Assembly: GCA_003230195.1 (NCBI GenBank)
Contig: QIHH01000200.1
Coordinates: 1 to 22,807, forward strand
Direction of reading: 5' to 3'
Length of the DNA stretch: 22,807 bases
Source of the DNA: Gammaproteobacteria bacterium
Lineage (GTDB): Bacteria; Pseudomonadota; Gammaproteobacteria; SZUA-140
The notes beneath the pieces were generated by a model that was not told the origin of the DNA, did not search any database, and worked only from the letters and a program-made list of their open reading frames with translations. Both the position numbers and the translations under genes were made by a program. Below, piece by piece: positions 15,539 to 22,807 of the stretch; position 1 is the first letter of the stretch; each line of letters starts with the position of its first letter.

Positions 15539-16036
15539 TTATTTCATTATTTTACTGCGCTTAAGTAGCGCCTCAATTTCACGTTCCAACAAAGGAATAT
15601 CCTTTTCGCGAAACCCCATGTGGGTACTATGTAATTCACCATTTCTATCGATTAGATATGCGCTTGGCATGCCTTGTAATTCATACATATCAGCAACGTC
15701 GCCCGATGGATCAAACGCAATATCGAAATTCGGCTTCAACTCATTAAGAAATTTATCCGCATCTGCTCTTTTAGTATCAAGATTAACGGCAATAACCCTG
15801 AAGCCTTTTTTCTTTAAACGAGTCTGTATATCATTCAACCAAGGAAATGACTTTAGACAAGGATCACACCATGATGCCCAAAAGTCCAGATACACTACCT
15901 TGCCCTTATATTCAGATAACGTTACCTTTCCATTTAACCCCTCAAGCTCAAAGTCAGGTGTGGTACCGGCAGAAAAAGAAGTACTTGAAAAGAATACCGC
16001 TAGCAATACACCTGTTACTTTTGGAAGCTTTTTCAT
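15539..16036 (-). CDS. TlpA-like periplasmic thioredoxin-fold protein
   Basis: The 165-residue protein has a signal peptide (about residues 1-23, ending SFSAG) and one TlpA/AhpC-TSA-type thioredoxin domain. The active site WASWCDPC places the redox cysteines at 57 and 60. The cis-proline loop is in LQGMPSAYLIDRNG. It should reduce or exchange disulfides in the periplasm. It is the first gene of the operon with DUF4266, DUF3570 and ApbE, so the CxC tail of the DUF4266 lipoprotein is an obvious candidate partner. The ATG at 16036 has GGAG seven bases upstream; the TTG one codon earlier is less likely. Confidence 0.92.
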   Translation of the reverse strand: MKKLPKVTGVLLAVFFSSTSFSAGTTPDFELEGLNGKVTLSEYKGKVVYLDFWASWCDPCLKSFPWLNDIQTRLKKKGFRVIAVNLDTKRADADKFLNELKPNFDIAFDPSGDVADMYELQGMPSAYLIDRNGELHSTHMGFREKDIPLLEREIEALLKRSKIMK

Positions 16037-16168
16037 CAATTATCTCCATAAAAATAACAACATGGACATGCCGCTATTAAACCGCAATCTAAACATCTAT
16101 TTTGTGAACAGCTATACAAAACCCACAATGAATAAACTAACTAATATATCGCTATTCGTGAGGAATTC

Positions 16169-16219
16169 ATGAATAACAATCCAGTATCAGGAATAAAAAC
16201 AAGAAAAGAGTCCTTGTAA
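16169..16219 (+). CDS. Candidate 16-residue microprotein frame
   Basis: ATG at 16169 is preceded by GAGGA five bases upstream, a good ribosome site. The frame reads MNNNPVSGIKTRKESL and ends at TAA. It lies on the plus strand, antisense to the upstream region of the thioredoxin operon. No family is recognised and it may be chance. I list it because the start site is better than expected for a random frame. Confidence 0.2.
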   Translation: MNNNPVSGIKTRKESL

Positions 16220-16237
16220 CCTCTTTCTGACAAGAGT
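16209..16237 (-). terminator. Weak candidate terminator after acpS
   Basis: Read on the minus strand, ACTCTTGT and ACAAGGACT can pair with one bulge across about 12 bases, followed by a T-rich stretch (CTTTTCTTGTTTTT). It begins three bases after the acpS stop and would separate the housekeeping block from the thioredoxin operon. The stem is short, so this is tentative. Confidence 0.35.
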
Positions 16238-16239
16238 GA

Positions 16240-16623
16240 TTAATCGCTTGATTCAAGCGTCACAAACGCGATTGCATATTCATCTTCATCAGAGATTGAA
16301 AGATGACTGTTACTGATGTTTAAATCTTCACAGACGTCAACCGCTTTACCGCTGTACTCTATCAGGGGTTTGCCGAGATCATCATGGCCAATACCAATGT
16401 GAGTCAACTGCAGGCCATCCCTGAAGCCACAGCCCATCGCTTTAGCTACCGCCTCTTTAGCAGCGAACCGTTTAGCTAAAAAACTAGCTGGGCGCTTATG
16501 TTGCAGGAATTCAGCTAACTCATTAGAAGTCAATATTCGCTTAGCAAATCGTTCCCCATGCTTCGCCAAGCTTTTCTCTATACGAGAAACACAGACAATA
16601 TCAGTTCCGATACCAACGATCAC
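16240..16623 (-). CDS. acpS: Holo-[acyl-carrier-protein] synthase
   Basis: This 127-residue enzyme transfers 4'-phosphopantetheine from coenzyme A to a serine of the acyl carrier protein, activating it for fatty acid synthesis. The magnesium-binding Asp8 is in IVGIGTDIV and the catalytic Glu region is FAAKEAVAKAMG. The SNSHLSISDEDEYAIAFV ending is typical. The length is normal. The start is GTG at 16623, overlapping the pdxJ stop in GTGA, so translation is coupled. It is the last gene of the lepA block; a possible weak terminator follows. Confidence 0.97.
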   Translation of the reverse strand: MIVGIGTDIVCVSRIEKSLAKHGERFAKRILTSNELAEFLQHKRPASFLAKRFAAKEAVAKAMGCGFRDGLQLTHIGIGHDDLGKPLIEYSGKAVDVCEDLNISNSHLSISDEDEYAIAFVTLESSD

Positions 16624-17357
16624 CGGCGAGCATCGCTCATCAAACTTTTCATTTCACGCACAGCCTCCTGCAGCCCAGTGAAAAATGCTCGTGCAATAAT
16701 AGCGTGACCAATATTCAATTCAACAATACATTTAATTGCCGCAATAGGAGCAATATTATGATAATGCAGCCCATGTCCAGCATTAACCTGTAGGCCACTT
16801 TCGTGTGCATAAGTCACTGCGGCTGCGATTCTTTTCAGTTCAGCTTGCTGTTCCTGTTTATCAACTAGACCAGCGTAATGACCGGTGTGTATTTCGATCA
16901 CTGGTGCCGAACAGCGCAGTGCTGCATCAATCTGTTTTTTATCAGCATCAATAAAAAGAGAGACCACAGAGCCTGCATCGGCGAGTGCTTTACAGGCTTC
17001 CGTAACTTTCACCTCATTGCCAACAACATCCAGCCCCCCTTCAGTCGTCAACTCCTCTCTACGTTCCGGCACTAAACAGATATTTTCAGGTTTAACCTTT
17101 GATGCAATAGTAATCATTTCATCAGTCACTGCCATTTCAAGATTCATCGGTGTTTGTAGAATCTCTTTTAGCATGTGTACATCACGATCCTGAATATGGC
17201 GTCGATCTTCACGAAGATGTAGTGTAATACCATCTGCGCCAGCTTGCTCCGCTTCTATCGCAGCCTGAATCGGGTCGGGATAACGTGTTCCTCGGGCCTG
17301 ACGTAGTGTCGCGATATGATCGATATTAACGCCTAAGAAAATCGGGCTATGATTCAT
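16620..17357 (-). CDS. pdxJ: Pyridoxine 5'-phosphate synthase
   Basis: This 245-residue TIM-barrel enzyme condenses 1-deoxyxylulose 5-phosphate with 3-amino-2-oxopropyl phosphate to make pyridoxine 5'-phosphate, a vitamin B6 precursor. Family motifs are GVNIDHIATLRQARGT at the start, LHLREDRRHIQD, the Glu-containing NLEMAVTDEM, CLVPERREELTTEGGLDV and VNAGHGLHYHN. The size matches the family. It lies 32 bases after recO and overlaps acpS by four bases, the usual gammaproteobacterial arrangement. Confidence 0.98.
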   Translation of the reverse strand: MNHSPIFLGVNIDHIATLRQARGTRYPDPIQAAIEAEQAGADGITLHLREDRRHIQDRDVHMLKEILQTPMNLEMAVTDEMITIASKVKPENICLVPERREELTTEGGLDVVGNEVKVTEACKALADAGSVVSLFIDADKKQIDAALRCSAPVIEIHTGHYAGLVDKQEQQAELKRIAAAVTYAHESGLQVNAGHGLHYHNIAPIAAIKCIVELNIGHAIIARAFFTGLQEAVREMKSLMSDARR

Positions 17358-17389
17358 GTGAGTTTACCTTTAGCTTAATTTTCGGTTAT

Positions 17390-18172
17390 TTATGTTTTTG
17401 ATGGCAAGCCATTTAATAAATCTCGGCTATGTAGCGGTTTGCTACCCAAATGAACAGCCAATACAGCCCTCATTAAACGTTTACATTCGCGCAATGAACA
17501 GCTATCTCTAAATTCTCCCCTCGCTAAATCGAGGAGACTCTTACCATGAATTCTAACAAAATCATTCCCATTTGATGAGCTATGAAGGGCAATGGTGTTT
17601 CTTATCTGGTGTTCATCTATAAACACTGGTCCCTGGTCAAAGAAATAGTGGTACAAAGTTTCATCATTTAATGCAGTACCACTTTGCACCTCGTGATCTA
17701 GGATTAATGCATAACCGAGTTCATTGAGGAGTGTCATCTCAAAGTGCCTTAACGTTGCCTGTTCAGCCGCTGATGTTTGAGAAACTGGTAATGCACTAAG
17801 ATGTTGAAGAGCAAGTAGATAGCCCTGGTAGAGTTCGCTATGAGGGTCATCACGGTGTAATAAACGAACTAGCAACTCATTAATATAAAAACCACTAATC
17901 AATACTCGACGATTTAAGATAAATGGTACACCATTACTTTCAACTGAGGTTAAGGTACCAAGTTCCCCTCTAGCAACCCACGATACAAGCAGAGGCTGAA
18001 AAGGCTGTAGGAGTGGAGCGAGGCGTGACTTGGCTTTACGAACACCTCTAGCAACAACACTGACTCGACCATGCTCCGCTGTGAACAGATCAACTATCAG
18101 GCTGGTATCCCGATAAGGGCGTTGATGTAGAACAAAGCCTAGTTCTAGTTGCTTGCGTACAGGTGACCCCAC
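17390..18172 (-). CDS. recO: DNA repair protein RecO
   Basis: RecO helps load RecA onto single-stranded DNA in the RecFOR pathway. The 260-residue product has the N-terminal OB-fold (LGFVLHQRPYRDTSLIVDLF, then VVARGVRKAKSRLAPLLQPF) and the helical C-terminal part ending in LAVHLGSKPLHSRDLL. The CxxC zinc pairs of some RecO proteins are absent, as in E. coli. The start is GTG at 18172, eight bases after the era stop, without an obvious ribosome site, so coupling to era is likely. Confidence 0.96.
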   Translation of the reverse strand: MGSPVRKQLELGFVLHQRPYRDTSLIVDLFTAEHGRVSVVARGVRKAKSRLAPLLQPFQPLLVSWVARGELGTLTSVESNGVPFILNRRVLISGFYINELLVRLLHRDDPHSELYQGYLLALQHLSALPVSQTSAAEQATLRHFEMTLLNELGYALILDHEVQSGTALNDETLYHYFFDQGPVFIDEHQIRNTIALHSSSNGNDFVRIHGKSLLDLARGEFRDSCSLRECKRLMRAVLAVHLGSKPLHSRDLLNGLPSKT

Positions 18173-18180
18173 GTTAAATA

Positions 18181-19080
18181 TTATTCGGTATAACCCAAGT
18201 TTTGCAATGCTCGTTCATCATCAGCCCATTTATCTTTGACCTTCACCCATAATTTAAGAAATACTTTTTTCTCGAACATCTCTTCCATTTCAAGCCGTGC
18301 CTGCTTACCGACCGCTTTTAGCATCTCACCATTTTTGCCGATCACAATCATCTTTTGATTATCTCGTTCAACCCATATCAGTGCATTGATATGCAGTATT
18401 TTTTTCTCAAGTTTGAATTGTTCAATTTCAACGGTAATAGAATACGGAACTTCTTGTCCTAGGCGCATCATCAGTTTTTCACGGACTAACTCTGCAGCAA
18501 CAAAACGTTCACTTTTATCAGTGACCTGGTCTTCTGGAAAAAAAGGAGGTGAAGCAGGTAATAACGAAGTAACCATTGCCTCCAGTGATTCAATATTTTC
18601 ACCTTTAGTCGCTGAAATTGGAATAATCTCCTTAAAGCTCATTTTCTCTGACATTTGCTGTATATAAGGCAATAGTTGCTCTCTAGCATCAAGCTTGTCG
18701 AGTTTATTTAATGCCAAGATCACAGGCGCACCCACTGATTTAAGCTTTTCAAGAATGGCCTGATCATCCTCCTGCCAGCGCATGCCATCAACCACAAAAA
18801 CAACCACATCAACATCGTTGATAACACTAGCAGCAGCCTTGTTCATGTAACGATTCATCGCCTTTTTGCTGCCGCGATGAATGCCTGGCGTATCAACATA
18901 AACCACCTGTGCATCATCGGTTGTCTTAATACCGAGAATTTGATGCCGTGTCGTTTGAGGCTTACGCGTGGTGATACTTATTTTTTGCCCTAATATACGG
19001 TTCAATAATGTTGATTTCCCAACATTTGGACGACCAATAATCGCCACGTAACCACAATGATCTAAAAACTCACTCTTCAT
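18181..19080 (-). CDS. era: GTPase Era
   Basis: Era is a GTP-binding protein that assists 16S rRNA maturation and 30S assembly. The 299-residue product has the G1 loop GRPNVGKST (residues 16-24), the G2 region ITTRKPQTTRH, G3 DTPGIH and G4 NKLD. A C-terminal KH RNA-binding domain contains VIGKNGEMLKAVGKQAR. Length and order are as in the family. The ATG at 19080 lies inside the end of rnc, an 11-base overlap that suggests translational coupling. Confidence 0.98.
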   Translation of the reverse strand: MKSEFLDHCGYVAIIGRPNVGKSTLLNRILGQKISITTRKPQTTRHQILGIKTTDDAQVVYVDTPGIHRGSKKAMNRYMNKAAASVINDVDVVVFVVDGMRWQEDDQAILEKLKSVGAPVILALNKLDKLDAREQLLPYIQQMSEKMSFKEIIPISATKGENIESLEAMVTSLLPASPPFFPEDQVTDKSERFVAAELVREKLMMRLGQEVPYSITVEIEQFKLEKKILHINALIWVERDNQKMIVIGKNGEMLKAVGKQARLEMEEMFEKKVFLKLWVKVKDKWADDERALQNLGYTE

Positions 19081-19759
19081 TTTTATTTAATAACTCTAGT
19101 GCATTCAATGCAGCATTTTGTTCAGCTTTACGACGACTGTCACCAAGGCCGATAATTTTTTCATCCACGCCATCTACCTTACAATTAACAGTGAAATGTT
19201 GACTGTGCCCCTCACCGTCAATAGAGATAATAGAATAAGCAGGCAAGACCCGCTTCTTTGCCTGTAAATACTCTTGAAGACGTGTCTTTGGATCTTTTAA
19301 TTCCCTGTCTGCACAAACATCCTCTAATGCAGAGCTGTACAAATTTAAAATAAATATTTTTACTGCCTCGAAACCACCATCCTGTAGTACAGCCCCCATA
19401 ATTGCCTCAAGGGTGCCAGCCAGAATTGACTCACGTCGAAAGCCACCGCTCTTCAATTCACCAGGCCCCAGCACAATGAAGTCACCCAGCTTTAACTCGC
19501 GCGCCAAAATTGCTAGCGTACTGCCACGCACCAGTGAAGCCCGTAAACGGCTTAATTTACCTTCATCCACATCAGGAAAGCGATGATAAAGTGCCTCAGC
19601 AATCACAAAATTAAGAATTGAATCACCCAGAAACTCAAGGCGTTCATTATTATTACTACCGACACTACGATGTGTCAATGCAGTCTTCAGATAGTGGCTT
19701 TGCGTGAATTGATACGCAATGACCTGCTCTGCCTTTTCAATTGAGTGATTTAATCTCAC
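19070..19759 (-). CDS. rnc: Ribonuclease III
   Basis: RNase III cuts double-stranded RNA and processes rRNA precursors. From the GTG at 19759 it has 229 residues, near the usual length. The signature NERLEFLGDSILNFVIAEAL carries the catalytic acidic residues (Glu42, Asp46 in this numbering), and a second site lies in LEAIMGAVLQDGG. A double-stranded RNA-binding domain fills the C-terminus (DPKTRLQEYLQAKK to RRKAEQNAALNALELL). A TTG at 19777 would add six residues (MCCGRF), but GTG is preceded by GGAAG and fits family N-termini better. It follows the DUF4845 gene by 28 bases. Confidence 0.97.
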   Translation of the reverse strand: MRLNHSIEKAEQVIAYQFTQSHYLKTALTHRSVGSNNNERLEFLGDSILNFVIAEALYHRFPDVDEGKLSRLRASLVRGSTLAILARELKLGDFIVLGPGELKSGGFRRESILAGTLEAIMGAVLQDGGFEAVKIFILNLYSSALEDVCADRELKDPKTRLQEYLQAKKRVLPAYSIISIDGEGHSQHFTVNCKVDGVDEKIIGLGDSRRKAEQNAALNALELLNKNEE

Positions 19760-19787
19760 AAATCTTCCGCAACACAAAACATCACGG

Positions 19788-20156
19788 CTAGAGAGCTAGG
19801 TGTTCGTTAAAGTGGAGCACCAGATCGATATTACCGACTAATGGTTTCCGCACCTCATAGGTAATATCAATAGTCATTTCAGTTTTTGTCTTTTTGATTT
19901 CTATGTGTTCTTTCCGTGCATTTTTAACATCATTGATAGAAAATCGTCGTTGCAGTAATTCTTTAATAGCGCTCTTTTTTAGCGATTTAATGTCATCTTC
20001 ATTACTTAAGGAACTCAGTGAAGTACTCACATTGAAGTTTTCCATATAGACAGGAAAGAGTTTTAACAATAATAAGACTGATATCATAATCACAGCCATA
20101 ATGGTGATAAAACCACTACCACTGACACCTTGCTGTGCGGTTCTTAAACTATTCAT
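19788..20156 (-). CDS. DUF4845 membrane-anchored protein
   Basis: The 122-residue protein has one N-terminal membrane segment (GSGFITIMAVIMISVLLLLKLFPVYMENF) and a small C-terminal domain with the ISINDVKNARKEHIEIKK-like stretch typical of DUF4845. The family is nearly always found between lepB and rnc in Gammaproteobacteria, but its function is unknown. Its pseudopilin-like hydrophobic start suggests an inner-membrane anchor with a periplasmic domain. I chose the ATG at 20156 because AAGGAA lies at good distance; a TTG two codons earlier is less likely. Confidence 0.93.
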   Translation of the reverse strand: MNSLRTAQQGVSGSGFITIMAVIMISVLLLLKLFPVYMENFNVSTSLSSLSNEDDIKSLKKSAIKELLQRRFSINDVKNARKEHIEIKKTKTEMTIDITYEVRKPLVGNIDLVLHFNEHLAL

Positions 20157-20178
20157 TGTCAAATTCCTTAACCATCAA

Positions 20179-21009
20179 TTAATCGATACTGCTACCAATT
20201 CGCCCCCAGTTGACGCCACCGGCAGAAGAGTCCCAGTTCATCCAGATCATAAAGGCTTTGCCAACAAGATGGTCTTCAGGAACGGTGCCCCAAAAACGAC
20301 TATCATTACTCCTGTCTCGATTATCGCCCACCACAAAATATTCGCCTTCTGGTACAACAACTTCACCTTCACGTGCTCGCTGGTCTATATCTATTAAAAT
20401 CTGGTGCTCAGCTTCACCTAGTTTTTCATTACGCAGACTAGCCCCTGTTGATTCGAAACCGCTACCAATACCAACATATCGGCCTGTCTCCTCTTGTGCC
20501 ACAGGTTTGCCATTAATATATATCGTTTTATTAAAATACCCTACGCGATCACCTGGCAGACCAACGACTCTTTTAATGTAATCAAGCGAAGGGTCTTTGG
20601 GGTAACGGAAGACAACCACATCACCACGTTCTGGCTCTCCCAGATCCAAAATTTTGCTGCCTGCAACGGGTAAACGGATGCCATAGGTGAATTTATTAAC
20701 CAAAATAAAATCGCCCACTAACAGTGTCGGCATCATTGATCCCGACGGGATTCTAAATGGTTCTACTAAAAAAGAGCGCATCACAAAAACAATTAGAATT
20801 ATCGGAAAAAAAGATTTTGCATATTCGACGTATGTTGGCTCTTTAAAAATCTCCGCCAGTTTTTTTTCATCAATAGGCGGCTTCATTGCGGCGCGTGCAG
20901 TCTTTTCAGCTTCTCGCCTTTTCGGCGCCCATTGCCAGTAGTCTAACGCCCATAAAACGCCACTGACTACCAGCAACAACAGCATAAATCCCTGAAAATC
21001 AAAATTCAT
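20179..21009 (-). CDS. lepB: Signal peptidase I
   Basis: LepB removes signal peptides from exported proteins at the periplasmic face of the inner membrane. The 276-residue product has two N-terminal membrane segments (about residues 6-25 and 67-78). Box B is SFLVEPFRIPSGSMMPTLL with the catalytic Ser91. The catalytic Lys146 is in YPKDPSLDYIKRVVGLPGD, and box E is VVGDNRDRSNDSR. It starts two bases after the lepA stop, so the pair is co-translated. Confidence 0.98.
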   Translation of the reverse strand: MNFDFQGFMLLLLVVSGVLWALDYWQWAPKRREAEKTARAAMKPPIDEKKLAEIFKEPTYVEYAKSFFPIILIVFVMRSFLVEPFRIPSGSMMPTLLVGDFILVNKFTYGIRLPVAGSKILDLGEPERGDVVVFRYPKDPSLDYIKRVVGLPGDRVGYFNKTIYINGKPVAQEETGRYVGIGSGFESTGASLRNEKLGEAEHQILIDIDQRAREGEVVVPEGEYFVVGDNRDRSNDSRFWGTVPEDHLVGKAFMIWMNWDSSAGGVNWGRIGSSID

Positions 21010-21011
21010 TT

Positions 21012-22802
21012 CTACTTACCTGTTTTTAATACCGCAAGGAAGGCGTCTTGTGGAATTTCAACTGAGCCAACCTGTTTCATCCGTTTTTTACCCGCTTTCT
21101 GTTTCTCTAACAATTTTCGTTTACGGCTGATATCACCGCCATAACATTTGGCCGTCACATTTTTGCGCAGTGCCTTAACGGTTTCCCGCGCAATCACGTG
21201 CGCACCAATCGCCGATTGAATGGCGACATCAAACATCTGCCTGGGAATCAGCTCTCGCATACGTTCAGTCAATTCACGTCCACGAAACTGCGAGCGATCA
21301 CGATGGACAATCAATGAAAGCGCATCAACGCGCTCACCGTTGATAAGAATATCGAGTTTGACGAGATCTGCAGCCTGAAAATGCAAAAATGAGTAATCAA
21401 GTGATGCATACCCACGACTGACCGATTTCAGGCGGTCATAGAAATCCATTACCACTTCGCTCATCGGAAGCTCATAACTCACAGCAACCTGATTGCCATG
21501 GTATAACATCTTCTTTTGCACGCCTCGTTTTTCGATACAGAGGGTAATCACTGCGCCCAAGTGTGTTTGTGGAACGAGTATATCAGCTTGAATAATCGGT
21601 TCCCGAAACTCAGCAATCATCCCGGGGTCTGGAATTCGAGATGGGTTATCGATCTTCAATACCTCACCTTTCGTATTCAAAATTTCGTAAATCACGGTCG
21701 GTGCGGTGGTAATCAGTGATAGATCGTACTCACGTTCCAGTCGTTCCTGAATGATTTCCATATGCAACATGCCAAGAAAACCGCAGCGGAAACCAAATCC
21801 TAACGCCTGTGATGATTCCGGCTCATAAAACAGAGATGCATCATTCAAGCAGAGTTTCGCCAGTGCATCACGAAAATCTTCATAGTCTTCTGTATTAATC
21901 GGAAAAAGGCCAGCAAACACCTGTGGTTTCGCTTTCTGAAAATCGGGTAAGGCATTCTCAGCCGGGTTGCCTGTCAAAGTTAAGGTATCACCAACAGGTG
22001 CGCCATTAATCTCTTTAATACCGGCAATCACATACCCGACTTCACCGGCCGCCAGTGACGTTTGATCACTTGCTTTTGGGGTGTAAATCCCAACACGGTC
22101 AATCTGATGACTTTTGCCGGTGGACATCACTGTGACCTTATCCTTCACCGAAATCGTACCCTGAACAATACGAACGAGAGAAACAACACCGAGAAAGTTA
22201 TCGAACCAAGAATCGATGATCAACGCCTGTAGTGGTGCATCCGGGTCACCCTCAGGAGGCGGCACTCGCGCCACAATATCTTCCAGTAACAAATCGATAC
22301 CAAGCCCTGTTTTTGCACTAACCCGAGTGGCATCATCTGCCTCAACCCCAACAATCTCTTCAATTTCCTGAATCACTTTATCTGGGTCTGCGGTCGGCAG
22401 GTCAATCTTGTTGAGCACAGGCACTACTTCCAGCCCTTGCTCAATCGCGGTGTAGCAAGTGGCAACCGTCTGCGCCTCAACGCCCTGAGAAGCGTCAACG
22501 ACTAGCAGTGCACCCTCACAGGCTGCTAGGGAACGCGATACTTCATAAGCAAAATCGACATGCCCAGGCGTGTCGATAAAGTTAAGCTGATAACGCTCAC
22601 CATCATTCGCAACATACTCCAATGTAACGCTCTGCGCTTTAATCGTGATGCCACGCTCACGCTCGATATCCATCGAATCAAGAACCTGAGCGGACATTTC
22701 ACGCTCACTCAGGCCGCCACAGACCTGAATCAGGCGGTCTGATAGCGTTGATTTTCCGTGATCGATATGGGCAATGATCGAGAAATTACGTATGTGCTTC
22801 AT
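21012..22802 (-). CDS. lepA: Elongation factor 4 (LepA), ribosomal back-translocase
   Basis: The 596-residue GTPase binds ribosomes and influences initiation or elongation under stress. The G domain shows IAHIDHGKSTLSDRL (G1), ERGITIKAQ (G2), DTPGHVDF (G3) and NKIDLPTADP (G4). Domains II to V follow, with the LepA-specific C-terminal domain ending CYGGDISRKRKLLEKQKAGK and the GSVEIPQDAFLAVL tail. Length is normal and the gene is complete, starting only five bases from the window end. It is the first gene of the block seen here; its promoter is outside the window. The stop is TAG. Confidence 0.98.
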   Translation of the reverse strand: MKHIRNFSIIAHIDHGKSTLSDRLIQVCGGLSEREMSAQVLDSMDIERERGITIKAQSVTLEYVANDGERYQLNFIDTPGHVDFAYEVSRSLAACEGALLVVDASQGVEAQTVATCYTAIEQGLEVVPVLNKIDLPTADPDKVIQEIEEIVGVEADDATRVSAKTGLGIDLLLEDIVARVPPPEGDPDAPLQALIIDSWFDNFLGVVSLVRIVQGTISVKDKVTVMSTGKSHQIDRVGIYTPKASDQTSLAAGEVGYVIAGIKEINGAPVGDTLTLTGNPAENALPDFQKAKPQVFAGLFPINTEDYEDFRDALAKLCLNDASLFYEPESSQALGFGFRCGFLGMLHMEIIQERLEREYDLSLITTAPTVIYEILNTKGEVLKIDNPSRIPDPGMIAEFREPIIQADILVPQTHLGAVITLCIEKRGVQKKMLYHGNQVAVSYELPMSEVVMDFYDRLKSVSRGYASLDYSFLHFQAADLVKLDILINGERVDALSLIVHRDRSQFRGRELTERMRELIPRQMFDVAIQSAIGAHVIARETVKALRKNVTAKCYGGDISRKRKLLEKQKAGKKRMKQVGSVEIPQDAFLAVLKTGK

Positions 22803-22807
22803 TATGT

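Noticed and set aside
15618..16172. 184-codon plus-strand frame opposite the thioredoxin gene
   Set aside because: It is a shadow of the intact TlpA-like gene, whose signal peptide and WCDPC site are clear.
1..22807. CRISPR array, prophage or complete insertion sequence
   Set aside because: No regularly spaced repeats, phage genes or full transposase gene were seen; the only mobile-like item is the 139-bp hairpin element.

Overview
The window looks like a piece of a gammaproteobacterial chromosome with moderate G+C. The best evidence is the block lepA-lepB-DUF4845-rnc-era-recO-pdxJ-acpS on the minus strand, an order typical of Gammaproteobacteria, and the alaC-hom-thrC cluster. A minimal periplasmic DNA ligase (Lig E type), a periplasmic alpha-carbonic anhydrase lipoprotein and a DUF3570/DUF4266/ApbE operon suggest a free-living or aquatic lineage. 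I cannot name a genus from the sequence alone.

Layout, left to right. (1) 1-67: 3'-truncated tRNA-Val(GAC), minus strand, with a recognisable promoter. (2) 368-1408: SAM-dependent methyltransferase of the hydroxyindole-O-methyltransferase type, with a strong terminator. (3) 1485-2131: decayed DNA, comprising a DUF4389 membrane-protein gene interrupted by two in-frame TAG codons and a second, unrecognised broken frame. (4) 2168-4194: divergent zinc alcohol dehydrogenase-like gene and Lig E gene, with a perfect 19-bp palindrome between them. (5) 4455-5291: carbonic anhydrase lipoprotein, ending at a terminator shared with the convergent thrC. (6) 5395-9058: alaC, hom and thrC, a run for alanine and threonine/homoserine metabolism. 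(7) 9165-9626: Mth938-like protein, followed directly by a 139-bp MITE-like hairpin element. (8) 10013-12982: two-gene exported unit, an uncharacterised lipoprotein plus a DUF1501 protein with a twin-arginine-like leader. (9) 13057-16036: tightly packed four-gene operon encoding a TlpA-like thioredoxin, a DUF4266 lipoprotein ending in a Gly-rich CGCN tail, a DUF3570 outer-membrane-type protein and an ApbE flavin transferase homologue. (10) 16240-22802: the housekeeping block for translation (LepA), protein export (LepB), RNA processing (RNase III), ribosome assembly (Era), recombination (RecO), vitamin B6 (PdxJ) and acyl-carrier-protein activation (AcpS).

The most interesting part is the operon at 13057-16036. 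Its genes overlap or nearly touch, so the four products are probably made together, and its parts (disulfide reductase, small lipoprotein with a CxC tail, putative outer-membrane barrel, flavin transferase) suggest an envelope redox or cofactor-handling system without an established function that I know of. The ApbE homologue lacks a visible signal peptide and has Gly where the usual metal-binding Asp stands. Other points worth attention are the MITE-like hairpin, the double-amber DUF4389 pseudogene, the 19-bp palindrome, and the DUF1501/lipoprotein pair.
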